Below, piece after piece: positions 56,441-64,000 of a DNA stretch of 64,000 nucleotides; the first letter of the stretch is position 1, and each line of letters starts with the position of its first letter. This DNA comes from Bacteroidaceae bacterium (GTDB lineage Bacteria; Bacteroidota; Bacteroidia; Bacteroidales; Bacteroidaceae), in contig JAIKZH010000055.1 in assembly GCA_024682395.1 (NCBI GenBank), forward strand, positions 86,552 to 150,551. Reading direction: 5' to 3'. The translations under genes and the position numbers were made by a program. The notes beneath the pieces were generated by a model, which saw nothing but the letters and a program-made list of their open reading frames with translations, had not been told where the DNA came from and did no database searches.

Positions 56441-57792
56441 CAGAACTGGAAATATATAAATTGTGAAGACTCACCTCCCAACAACACAACCGAGAGGAAT
56501 ATTACAATGTACAGCGGAATTCTTACCCACTGCTTTGCCAGCAATCCCTTATCACTGAAACTAAAAGGATGCTGCCTGTCTCTCATAAGCCACTCCACGA
56601 GAGCAAATGCGGCTATCAGGAATAATGGCATACGGCTGCATGTCGTTGCGCCCCACAATGAAGGGGTAAACATATTAGTTATATAATCACAGGCATAATG
56701 AATGTCGGGACTTCTGAATATCACAAAGCCTATCATCACAATGATAAAAGTTAGCCATTTATGCGGAATCAGAAACCACAGAGCATTATACAATCCCCAT
56801 GCAACAAATGTCCAGTTGCTTCCATGCCACAATCCGCTTAGCAGAAAGACTGTTGTCCTGTTCACATGCTTACGAAATACACCGCGATGACTTCCGCCAA
56901 GTGGTATATACATATAATCCTTAAACCATGACATAAGTGTGATGTGCCATCTTCGCCAGAATGCCGGAATATCCTGCGAGAAAAACGGTTTCGTGAAGTT
57001 GGTACTCAATTTCACACCTAAAAGTGCAGCTGAACCGATTGCTATATCACTATATCCCGAGAAATCGCCATATATCTGAAAAGTAAAGCATAAAGCACCT
57101 ATCCACAAATCTGGCAATGAGACATCTGTATAATTATCAAACACATAATTTACTACAACAGCACAATTATCAGCAATAAGCATTTTCTTCACAAGTCCCC
57201 ATAAGATCAGCCTCATACCCTCACGCCCTTGATTAAAGTCAAAGTTCCGACGGGTAACCAATTGTGCCAACATAGTGTTTCCACGTTCAATCGGTCCGGC
57301 AACCAACTGAGGGAAAAAACAGATAAATGCGATGAAATCAACAAATGAATGTGGAACTTGAATCTTTCGTTTATAACAGTCAATCACATATCCGACCAAC
57401 TGAAAAGTGTAAAAACTTACACCAACAGGAAGAATTATATTCAATGTCGGGAAATCGGCTTTTATTCCGATGGATTCGAGCATTATTTCAAGATTATCTG
57501 CAAAGAAATTGAAATATTTAAACGTTCCGAGAATACAAAAGTCAAGTATTATTGCAATATACAACAAGCCCTTACGTATCCCGTCTTTTCGTTCCATCAG
57601 TTTTACCAACACATAATTGACGGTGCAAGTTGCAATCATAAGGAAAAGGCACTTCACATCCCACCAACCATAGAAAACAAAACTAGATAAAACGATTACC
57701 CAGTTTTGTTCTTTCTTTGATCTTGCCATCCCCCAATACACGATAAAAACCAAGGGAAGGAAGACTAAATATGTAAATGTGTTAAATAACAT
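56440..57792 (-). CDS. MBOAT family O-acyltransferase
   Basis: An inner-membrane enzyme that exports acyl groups for O-acylation of a surface polymer. The 450-aa product has about ten hydrophobic helices, FFPQLVAGPIERG (about residues 158-170), the FSGYSDIAIGSA motif, FWRRWHITLMSWFKDYMYIPLGG and the catalytic histidine in SGLWHGSNWTF. It matches AlgI/DltB/PatA types. Composition looks somewhat richer in G and C than its neighbours. No polysaccharide biosynthesis gene is adjacent, so the acceptor is unknown. Confidence 0.9.
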   Translation of the reverse strand: MLFNTFTYLVFLPLVFIVYWGMARSKKEQNWVIVLSSFVFYGWWDVKCLFLMIATCTVNYVLVKLMERKDGIRKGLLYIAIILDFCILGTFKYFNFFADNLEIMLESIGIKADFPTLNIILPVGVSFYTFQLVGYVIDCYKRKIQVPHSFVDFIAFICFFPQLVAGPIERGNTMLAQLVTRRNFDFNQGREGMRLILWGLVKKMLIADNCAVVVNYVFDNYTDVSLPDLWIGALCFTFQIYGDFSGYSDIAIGSAALLGVKLSTNFTKPFFSQDIPAFWRRWHITLMSWFKDYMYIPLGGSHRGVFRKHVNRTTVFLLSGLWHGSNWTFVAWGLYNALWFLIPHKWLTFIIVMIGFVIFRSPDIHYACDYITNMFTPSLWGATTCSRMPLFLIAAFALVEWLMRDRQHPFSFSDKGLLAKQWVRIPLYIVIFLSVVLLGGESSQFIYFQF

Positions 57793-57844
57793 CAGTACTA
57801 CGTTACGACAGTCCCGATAAAAATCATCAGAGAGATATCAACAA

Positions 57845-59506
57845 TTATTTATATAAGAACCGTTTGATATTACGTTTTGGTGTTTTCTCAAATTCTGTAT
57901 CACGGACTTCTAAAGCGCACAACTGAGCAAATTTAGGTAATACAGCATTGACTTCTTTCTTATATGTCTCTAAATTCTGCATAAATTTCTCACGCGTAAG
58001 CCCATTTATCTCAAGTGTATTATCAGAGACATAAATCAATGCCACCAACTTCTGATCACGCTGCACAAGTACAGTCTCATCTATTTTGAGTGTTGACAGA
58101 ATCATACTTTCAATTTCCTCTGGATATATATTCTGACCATTGGCACCTAAAAGCATATTTTTCTGACGTCCATTTATAAACACATTGCCTTGTTTGTCAA
58201 TCGTACCCAAATCTCCGGTATGTAACCATCCGTCTTCATCGATGGTTTCCTTGGTTAGTTGCTCGTTTTTATAATAACCAAGCATAACATTTACACCACG
58301 ACAGACAATTTCACCTGATATATGTTCGGGATCGTCACTAAGCACTTTCACATCCATTCTATCTACCGCTTTTCCACACGAACCTACAGCAAACTTGTCG
58401 TAATCCTCATAACAAATCAATGGAGCACACTCTGTCATTCCATAACCTATTGTATATGGGAACTTGATTTCATGAAGCAAATTATCAACTTCTCGGTTGA
58501 CAGCCGATCCACCCAAAATAACAACCTCAAACTGTCCACCAAAAGCATCACACAACTGCTTACGGATACGACTATATATAAGAGTCTTTATTCCTGGAAT
58601 TTTCAACAGCAGACTCATCGTTGGTTTACGTAGTTCAGGAAGAACCTTTCCTTGAATAATCTTCTCTATCACCAAAGGTACAGATATGATTATAGCCGGA
58701 CGAATTTCTTTGAATGCTTTCAATACAATCTGTGGACTTGGTATTCTGGTAAGGAAACTAATGTGCCCACCCAATGTGTAAGGAAAAATAAAATCGAAAG
58801 CAAAACCAAACATATGAGCTAATGGCAATAATGAAAGGAACTTACTTCCGGGAGCCAACGGAAATAATTTATGTGCAAATACATTATTCGACCATATTGC
58901 ACGATAAGGAATCATAACACCTTTAGGATTGCCCGTAGAACCAGAAGTATAGCTTATAACTGCCAAATCATCGGGATTAACATCTTCAAACACCACATCA
59001 TCACGCGTAACCCCATTAGGATATTTCTGTACGAACAAATTGTCCAACTGACCAAAGATATCTGACAATCTTGATTCTGATGGTGATTGGAAAGCACGCA
59101 TTGCACGCACATCAATAATCATCCCCTTATCTGTTTTCTTGCAATTCTCAAAAACATGCAGATTTGTTAATAACAATTTAGAATCAGAATGTTCTACAAT
59201 ATCATCTACCTGATCAACATTGAAATCAGCAAGAATCGGCACAACAACAGCTCCGTATGTAAATGCGGCAAGAAAACAAACAGCCCAGTTACTTGAGTTC
59301 TTATCACATATAGCAATCTTGTCACCACGCTTTATGCCATATTGTGAAAAAACTATATGCAAACGTGAAATCTGTTCAAAAACATCTTTGTGACTAAATT
59401 TCACATCTGTATTATAATCACAGAATGCAATTCTATCCCATTCTGAGCATGTTACATCTTTAAGCAAGTCCATTAAGGTTTTTTGCTCAATAGGAATTTG
59501 TGGCAT
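57845..59506 (-). CDS. AMP-forming acyl-CoA synthetase/ligase family protein
   Basis: An ANL-superfamily adenylating enzyme. The 553-aa product has the P-loop-like YTSGSTGNPKGVMI (about residues 188-201), GYGMTECAPL, the hinge GWLHTGDLG and a C-terminal domain with the late lysine motif KTPKRNIKRFL. These fit long-chain fatty acid-CoA ligases or acyl-ACP synthetases. Substrate is not readable. It is 52 bases upstream of the MBOAT-SGNH pair on the same strand and might provide activated acyl groups to it, which is inference. Confidence 0.88.
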   Translation of the reverse strand: MPQIPIEQKTLMDLLKDVTCSEWDRIAFCDYNTDVKFSHKDVFEQISRLHIVFSQYGIKRGDKIAICDKNSSNWAVCFLAAFTYGAVVVPILADFNVDQVDDIVEHSDSKLLLTNLHVFENCKKTDKGMIIDVRAMRAFQSPSESRLSDIFGQLDNLFVQKYPNGVTRDDVVFEDVNPDDLAVISYTSGSTGNPKGVMIPYRAIWSNNVFAHKLFPLAPGSKFLSLLPLAHMFGFAFDFIFPYTLGGHISFLTRIPSPQIVLKAFKEIRPAIIISVPLVIEKIIQGKVLPELRKPTMSLLLKIPGIKTLIYSRIRKQLCDAFGGQFEVVILGGSAVNREVDNLLHEIKFPYTIGYGMTECAPLICYEDYDKFAVGSCGKAVDRMDVKVLSDDPEHISGEIVCRGVNVMLGYYKNEQLTKETIDEDGWLHTGDLGTIDKQGNVFINGRQKNMLLGANGQNIYPEEIESMILSTLKIDETVLVQRDQKLVALIYVSDNTLEINGLTREKFMQNLETYKKEVNAVLPKFAQLCALEVRDTEFEKTPKRNIKRFLYK

Positions 59507-59539
59507 ATTTCTCTAATAAAAATTTATTGTTAATAAGCG

Positions 59540-59569
59540 CAAAGATAAAAAAATAAATATTATTTCAAG
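59540..59569 (-). promoter_or_regulatory. Putative promoter of the acyl ligase-MBOAT-SGNH unit
   Basis: Minus-strand CTTG (59566-59569), 18 bases, TATCTTTG (59540-59547). Good -7 element, weaker upstream element. Confidence 0.5.
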
Positions 59570-59999
59570 AAAAAACATATTATAATATATAATACCACCC
59601 TATAATTTACACACAGCAGTGGCTAATGTGCAAAAATAAAACGTTTTTTGCACACTTACTACTAAAATATTACATTTTTTCGACAAAAAAAGTATGAAAG
59701 TCACAATCCGCACAACGATTTTTAGATAAAGAAACAGAATCACATAATATCCTTTTTTTGCCATAAACAAACTATTGAGACAAAAGATGATATACATAAG
59801 TGATAAAAACATAAAAAATCGAGGAAAAAAGACATAAATCATCATAAATGAATCAAAAATCAATACCCAACAATGAGTATTACAACTATAAATTTCGCAC
59901 ACAACACATTAAATATATAACATCAAACCTTACAAAACAAAGAAAATAGGTACACAAACAGATATTTATGAATTGTTTGTCATAAAAGTAAAGTTTTGA
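59570..59999. other. AT-rich intergenic region with no supported gene
   Basis: About 430 bases between divergent promoters. Short frames exist on both strands but look like chance in very AT-rich sequence, and no strong hairpin was found. It is unusually long for this otherwise compact window. Confidence 0.5.
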
Positions 60000-60031
60000 T
60001 TTGTTACATTAACAAAAATACATTAAATTTG
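60000..60031 (+). promoter_or_regulatory. Fumarate reductase operon promoter
   Basis: TTTG (60000-60003), 20 bases, TAAATTTG (60024-60031), an exact match to the Bacteroidetes pattern. The predicted leader is about 105 bases. Confidence 0.8.
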
Positions 60032-60142
60032 CAACTTGAAAAGTTGTGTGATTATAAAATCCTATAATCTACATCATTTTATTATTTCATTAAAAAATAA
60101 TTAAAAACAAATATAAATTTATAAACAACAAAACAAATCATT

Positions 60143-60856
60143 ATGTGGTTATTTAAATCATCTATTGGAAGAAAACTTATCATGTCCATTAGTGGTATCG
60201 CATTGGTTCTCTTCCTAACGTTCCATGGATGCATGAACGTAGTTGCAATTTTCAGTAAGGATGCATACAATCAGATTTGCTCTTTACTCGGCTCAAACTG
60301 GTATGCAATACTTGCTACAGCAGGTCTTGGGGCACTTGTTGCAATTCACTTTATCTATGCATTCATTCTTACATTCCAAAACCGCAAAGCACGCGGAAAT
60401 AACAAGTATGCAGTCACAGACAAACCAGCAAAGGTTGAATGGGCAAGTCAAAACATGTTAGTACTCGGTATTATCATCGTTTTAGGACTTTTACTCCATT
60501 TATTCAACTTCTGGTACAACATGATGTTTGCAGAAATCATTGGACAACCAACAATGGGTGGTTATGAGGCAACAGACGGCTTCACCTATATCCAACAGAC
60601 TTTCTCAAACCCTGTATTCGTTACATTGTATGTGATCTGGCTCATTGCTCTCTGGTTCCACCTCACACACGGAATCTGGTCTTCTTTCCAAACACTTGGT
60701 GTTAGCGGACACGTTTGGTTCAATCGTTGGAAGAACATCAGTTACGCTTGGGCAACAGTAGTAATTCTTTGTTTCTTGGCAGTTGTTCTTGCATTCGCTA
60801 TCTGCCCAGACAGTCTTGGAAACATAAGTGGTAAAGTTGTTCCATTTGCAATGTAA
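60143..60856 (+). CDS. frdC: Fumarate reductase/succinate dehydrogenase cytochrome b subunit
   Basis: The membrane anchor that passes electrons between menaquinone and the FrdAB head. The 237-aa product has five membrane helices and histidines suitable for two b hemes (FHGCMN in helix 1, AIHFIYAF in helix 2, [10 protein letters not shown] in helix 3, WFHLTHGIW in helix 4). This is the diheme b558-type single anchor subunit usual in Bacteroidetes and Wolinella. It is first in the frdCAB operon. Confidence 0.93.
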   Translation: MWLFKSSIGRKLIMSISGIALVLFLTFHGCMNVVAIFSKDAYNQICSLLGSNWYAILATAGLGALVAIHFIYAFILTFQNRKARGNNKYAVTDKPAKVEWASQNMLVLGIIIVLGLLLHLFNFWYNMMFAEIIGQPTMGGYEATDGFTYIQQTFSNPVFVTLYVIWLIALWFHLTHGIWSSFQTLGVSGHVWFNRWKNISYAWATVVILCFLAVVLAFAICPDSLGNISGKVVPFAM

Positions 60857-60891
60857 TATATTTTAATAAAATTCGTAAATCCGATAATTAT

Positions 60892-62874
60892 ATGACTACT
60901 ACAATAAATTCTAGAATTCCTGAAGGACCAGTAGCTGAAAAATGGAGCAACTATAAAGCTCACCAACGCTTGGTCAACCCAAAGAATAAACTTAAACTCG
61001 ACGTTATTGTCGTTGGTACTGGTTTGGCAGGAGCAAGTGCTGCAGCTTCACTCGGAGAAATGGGTTTCAATGTACTTAATTTCTGCATCCAAGACTCTCC
61101 TCGTCGTGCTCACTCTATTGCTGCACAGGGAGGTATCAATGCTGCAAAGAACTACCAGAACGATGGTGACTCTGTATATCGTCTGTTCTACGATACAGTA
61201 AAAGGTGGTGACTACCGCGCACGCGAAGCAAACGTATATCGTTTGGCTGAGGTCAGCAACTCTATCATAGACCAATGTGTTGCTCAAGGCGTTCCTTTCG
61301 CTCGTGAATATGGTGGTACTCTTGCAAACCGTTCATTCGGTGGAGCACAAGTATCACGTACTTTCTACGCAAAGGGTCAGACAGGTCAGCAACTTCTTCT
61401 CGGTGCATATAGCGCACTTTCTGCTCAAGTACAAGCAGGCAAAGTAAAGTTGTACACTCGATATGAAATGCTTGATGTCGTTATCGTTGACGGTAAAGCA
61501 CGTGGTATCATTGCTAAGAACCTTGTTACAGGTAAACTCGAACGATTCACAGCTAACGCAGTTGTAATAGCAACAGGTGGTTACGGAAACGCTTACTTCC
61601 TTTCAACAAACGCAATGGGATGTAACTGTTCTGCAGCTCTTGCATGTTATCGTAAGGGAGCTTACATGGCAAACCCTTGCTATGTTCAGATTCACCCAAC
61701 ATGTATTCCTGTACATGGTGACAAGCAGTCAAAACTTACTTTGATGTCTGAATCACTCCGTAACGACGGACGTATTTGGGTACCAAAGAAATTAGAAGAT
61801 GCTAAGGCTCTTCAAGAAGGAACAAAACAAGGATGGGATATTCCTGAAGAAGACCGTGACTACTATTTGGAACGCCGTTATCCTGCATTCGGTAACCTTG
61901 TTCCTCGTGACGTTGCATCTCGTGCAGCTAAGGAACGTTGCGACAAAGGCTTCGGTGTAAACAACACTGGTCTTGCTGTATTCTTGGACTTCAGCGAATC
62001 AATCCAACGTTTAGGAATTGATGTAGTTCGCCAGCGTTATGGAAACCTCTTCGACATGTACGAAGAAATTACTGACGTAAACCCAGGCGAAAAAGTTAAG
62101 ACTGTAAACGGAGTTGACTACTACAAACCAATGATGATCTTCCCTGCTATCCACTACACAATGGGTGGTATTTGGGTTGACTACGAACTCCAGACTTCAA
62201 TCCCTGGTTTGTTTGCTATTGGTGAATGTAACTTCTCTGACCACGGAGCAAACCGTCTTGGAGCATCTGCTCTTATGCAAGGTCTTGCTGATGGTTACTT
62301 CGTATTACCATACACAATACAAAACTACCTCGCAGACCAGTCAATCTGGCCACGTCTCAGCACAGACATGTCTGAATTCGACGAAGCAGAGAAGGCTGTT
62401 GAAGACCGCATACAACACCTTATGAATATTAAGGGTAAGCGTTCTGTTGACTCTATCCACAAGGAACTTGGTCATATCTGTTGGGAATACATCGGTATGG
62501 GACGTACTGCTGAAGGACTTAAGACTGGTATCAAGAAAATAGATGAATTACGTAAAGAATTCGAAACAAACCTCTTCATTCCAGGAGAACGTGACGGTCT
62601 TAACGTAGAGCTTGACAAGGCTGTACACCTTGACGACTTCTTAACAATGGGTAAACTTATCGCATACGATGCACTCAGCCGTAACGAAAGTTGTGGTGGA
62701 CACTTCCGCGAAGAACACCAAACAGAAGAAGGCGAGGCTAAACGTGACGATGAAAACTACTTCTACGTAGGTTGCTGGAAATACGAAGGAGCAGATTCTG
62801 CTGAGCCAACTCTCATCAAGGAACCACTTGAATACGAAGCAATAAAAGTACAAACTCGTAATTATAAAAACTAA
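60892..62874 (+). CDS. frdA: Fumarate reductase/succinate dehydrogenase flavoprotein subunit
   Basis: Catalytic subunit with covalently bound FAD, reducing fumarate to succinate in anaerobic respiration. The 660-aa product has the Rossmann [15 protein letters not shown] (about residues 42-56), the FAD-linking region [13 protein letters not shown], the catalytic region RHxxR-like in [11 protein letters not shown] and a C-terminal [17 protein letters not shown]. The reading frame is intact. It is 35 bases after frdC. Confidence 0.96.
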   Translation: MTTTINSRIPEGPVAEKWSNYKAHQRLVNPKNKLKLDVIVVGTGLAGASAAASLGEMGFNVLNFCIQDSPRRAHSIAAQGGINAAKNYQNDGDSVYRLFYDTVKGGDYRAREANVYRLAEVSNSIIDQCVAQGVPFAREYGGTLANRSFGGAQVSRTFYAKGQTGQQLLLGAYSALSAQVQAGKVKLYTRYEMLDVVIVDGKARGIIAKNLVTGKLERFTANAVVIATGGYGNAYFLSTNAMGCNCSAALACYRKGAYMANPCYVQIHPTCIPVHGDKQSKLTLMSESLRNDGRIWVPKKLEDAKALQEGTKQGWDIPEEDRDYYLERRYPAFGNLVPRDVASRAAKERCDKGFGVNNTGLAVFLDFSESIQRLGIDVVRQRYGNLFDMYEEITDVNPGEKVKTVNGVDYYKPMMIFPAIHYTMGGIWVDYELQTSIPGLFAIGECNFSDHGANRLGASALMQGLADGYFVLPYTIQNYLADQSIWPRLSTDMSEFDEAEKAVEDRIQHLMNIKGKRSVDSIHKELGHICWEYIGMGRTAEGLKTGIKKIDELRKEFETNLFIPGERDGLNVELDKAVHLDDFLTMGKLIAYDALSRNESCGGHFREEHQTEEGEAKRDDENYFYVGCWKYEGADSAEPTLIKEPLEYEAIKVQTRNYKN

Positions 62875-62995
62875 TCACATTTACTATTGGATAATTTACC
62901 ATTACTCATTTAATAATGAGAAAATAAAAATAGTAAAAACTTTGAATCCAAAGTAAATCGTATAATAGTAAATATAAAAAATAGTAAATAAGATT

Positions 62996-63754
62996 ATGGC
63001 AAAGAATATAAGTTTTACAATAAAGTATTGGAAACAAAATGGTCCTAAAGACAAAGGTCATTTTGATTCACACCAGATGAAGGATATTCCAGACGATACT
63101 TCATTCCTCGAGATGCTTGACATCCTCAACGAAGAACTTATCGAAGAAGGAAAAGAACCTTTTGTATTCGATCACGACTGCCGCGAAGGTATATGCGGTA
63201 TGTGCTCATTGTACATTAATGGTACTCCACACGGAAAGACTGAGCGCGGTGCTACAACTTGTCAGTTATACATGCGTAAGTTCAAAGATGGTGACACTAT
63301 CACAGTTGAACCTTGGCGTTCTGCAGGTTTCCCTGTAATCAAAGACTGTATGGTTGACCGTAGCGCATTCGATAAGATTATTCAGGCTGGAGGCTACACA
63401 ACTGTTCGTACAGGTGCACCTCAAGATGCTAATGCAATACTAATCCCTAAGCAAGATGCAGACGAAGCTATGGACTGCGCAAGTTGTATCGGTTGTGGAG
63501 CATGTGTTGCAGCATGTAAGAATGGTTCAGCAATGCTTTTCGTCTCATCTAAGGTAAGTCAGTTGGCACTCCTTCCACAAGGACGTCCAGAAGCTGCAAA
63601 ACGTGCAAAAGCAATGGTTGCAAAGATGGATGAACTCGGATTCGGTAACTGTACAAACACTCGTGCATGCGAAGCTGTTTGTCCAAAATGTGAGACTATT
63701 GCAAATATCGCACGTCTTAACCGCGAATTCATCAAAGCTAAATTAGCAGATTAA
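62996..63754 (+). CDS. frdB: Fumarate reductase/succinate dehydrogenase iron-sulfur subunit
   Basis: Carries electrons through three Fe-S clusters between the flavin and the cytochrome b. The 252-aa product has the [2Fe-2S] set [12 protein letters not shown] plus a later cysteine (TTCQLY), and the C-terminal clusters [17 protein letters not shown] and [13 protein letters not shown]. It is separated from frdA by 121 bases, a longer gap than between frdC and frdA, and followed by a strong terminator. Confidence 0.96.
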   Translation: MAKNISFTIKYWKQNGPKDKGHFDSHQMKDIPDDTSFLEMLDILNEELIEEGKEPFVFDHDCREGICGMCSLYINGTPHGKTERGATTCQLYMRKFKDGDTITVEPWRSAGFPVIKDCMVDRSAFDKIIQAGGYTTVRTGAPQDANAILIPKQDADEAMDCASCIGCGACVAACKNGSAMLFVSSKVSQLALLPQGRPEAAKRAKAMVAKMDELGFGNCTNTRACEAVCPKCETIANIARLNREFIKAKLAD

Positions 63755-63790
63755 TTATTGTTCACATAATTAATAATATTAATAATTAAT

Positions 63791-63830
63791 AAAAAATCAT
63801 CTGAAGTGTTCTCTTCAGATGATTTTTTTT
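63791..63830 (+). terminator. Intrinsic terminator of the frdCAB operon
   Basis: A 16-bp stem AAAAAATCATCTGAAG/CTTCAGATGATTTTTT with a 6-base loop and a run of eight T. It is the strongest terminator in the window. Confidence 0.93.
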
Positions 63831-63913
63831 ATGTTGTTAAAGTCGTTGTAGTTGTTTTTATGGCTCAATAGATTTTTCATAGGGATAAGTTTTTAAATTT
63901 CCCATAATAGAAT

Positions 63914-63921
63914 TACCTTTG
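63914..63921 (+). promoter_or_regulatory. -7 element just before the edge gene
   Basis: TACCTTTG matches TAnnTTTG. It ends 4 bases before the ATG at 63926, so the transcript would be nearly leaderless. No TTTG is seen at the usual distance upstream (TTTT instead). Confidence 0.45.
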
Positions 63922-63925
63922 CACT

Positions 63926-64000
63926 ATGGAAGACAAAGGTTTATTAATGTTAGCCCGTATGGTGCTACCCAAGGAAGTGCTTGATCACTTCATAATAACG
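63926..64000 (+). CDS. Partial frame at the right edge, possibly a transposase N-terminus
   Basis: An open frame of 25 codons cut by the window end. It begins MEDKGLLMLARMVLPKEVLD and continues HFIIT. The pattern resembles the N-terminal region of ISAon1-type transposase proteins of Bacteroidetes as I remember them (short, with LPxEILDYF-like segment). With 25 residues this is only a suggestion. The preceding 90 bases may contain the left end of an insertion sequence, but no repeat partner is available. Confidence 0.45.
   Translation, partial: MEDKGLLMLARMVLPKEVLDHFIIT

Noticed and set aside
59600..59902. Minus-strand frame of 100 residues in the gap before frdC
   Set aside because: Composition is dominated by Phe, Ile, Leu, Tyr and Lys as expected from chance in very AT-rich DNA, with no ribosome-binding or promoter signal and no recognisable motif.

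Overview
The window is an AT-rich chromosomal segment of a member of the order Bacteroidales (Bacteroides/Prevotella-like). The evidence is the gene order tRNA-Thr/Tyr/Thr-tuf-tRNA-Trp-secE-nusG-rplK-rplA-rplJ, the trpB-E-G-D-C-F-A operon, Bacteroidetes-restricted envelope proteins (DUF6089 and DUF6242 types, tandem OmpH, BamA), a three-gene fumarate reductase operon, and several promoters that match the Bacteroidetes pattern TTTG-N19/20-TAnnTTTG. Canonical Shine-Dalgarno sequences are almost absent, with one clear exception at 35873.

Layout. 1-6 kb (minus strand): translation block rpsU, xerC-type recombinase and hpf, then tRNAs, tuf, secE, nusG and L11/L1/L10; rplL would follow beyond the left edge. 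6-20 kb (minus): periplasmic 5'-nucleotidase, a 70-aa protein, GH51 arabinofuranosidase, a membrane protein, a U32 protein, a helix-hairpin-helix barrel protein, a CPBP protease, murI with its own ompH, a DUF4861 protein and RNase R. 20-32 kb (plus): cysS, an M16 peptidase, and the complete tryptophan operon behind a leader peptide with two Trp codons and an intrinsic terminator. 32-34.8 kb (minus): an accessory island with a 122-bp inverted-repeat element, a DUF262-HNH nuclease, an M.EcoRI-type DNA methyltransferase carrying an EF-hand-like loop, and upstream a promoter followed by about 240 nt of strongly structured non-coding sequence. 35-38.3 kb (plus): a ZIP transporter, a Cu/Zn efflux permease with a perfect Shine-Dalgarno, and a glutathione peroxidase/OhrR-like operon behind four palindromic operators. 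38.5-49.3 kb (minus): a beta-propeller lipoprotein, ompH-ompH-bamA-uppS-DUF6089-DUF6242, exonuclease III and a succinate/acetate CoA-transferase. 49.6-54.7 kb (plus): adenine deaminase, aldose epimerase and a GH3 glycosidase. 54.8-59.5 kb (minus): a 5'-truncated propeller gene, an SGNH/MBOAT O-acylation pair and an acyl-CoA ligase-like enzyme. 60-63.8 kb (plus): frdCAB. The right edge cuts a short reading frame that resembles the start of a transposase.

How the parts work together. The left block makes the translation apparatus. The envelope cluster builds and assembles outer-membrane proteins and supplies undecaprenyl phosphate, and murI supplies D-glutamate for the wall. CoA-transferase and fumarate reductase belong to succinate/propionate fermentation. 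The most interesting part is 32.0-34.9 kb, where a candidate restriction-modification or defence pair sits beside an unassigned structured RNA and an inverted-repeat element. The trp leader is a strong case of ribosome-mediated attenuation in a phylum where this is not widely documented. All family calls are made by reading motifs; no database search was run.
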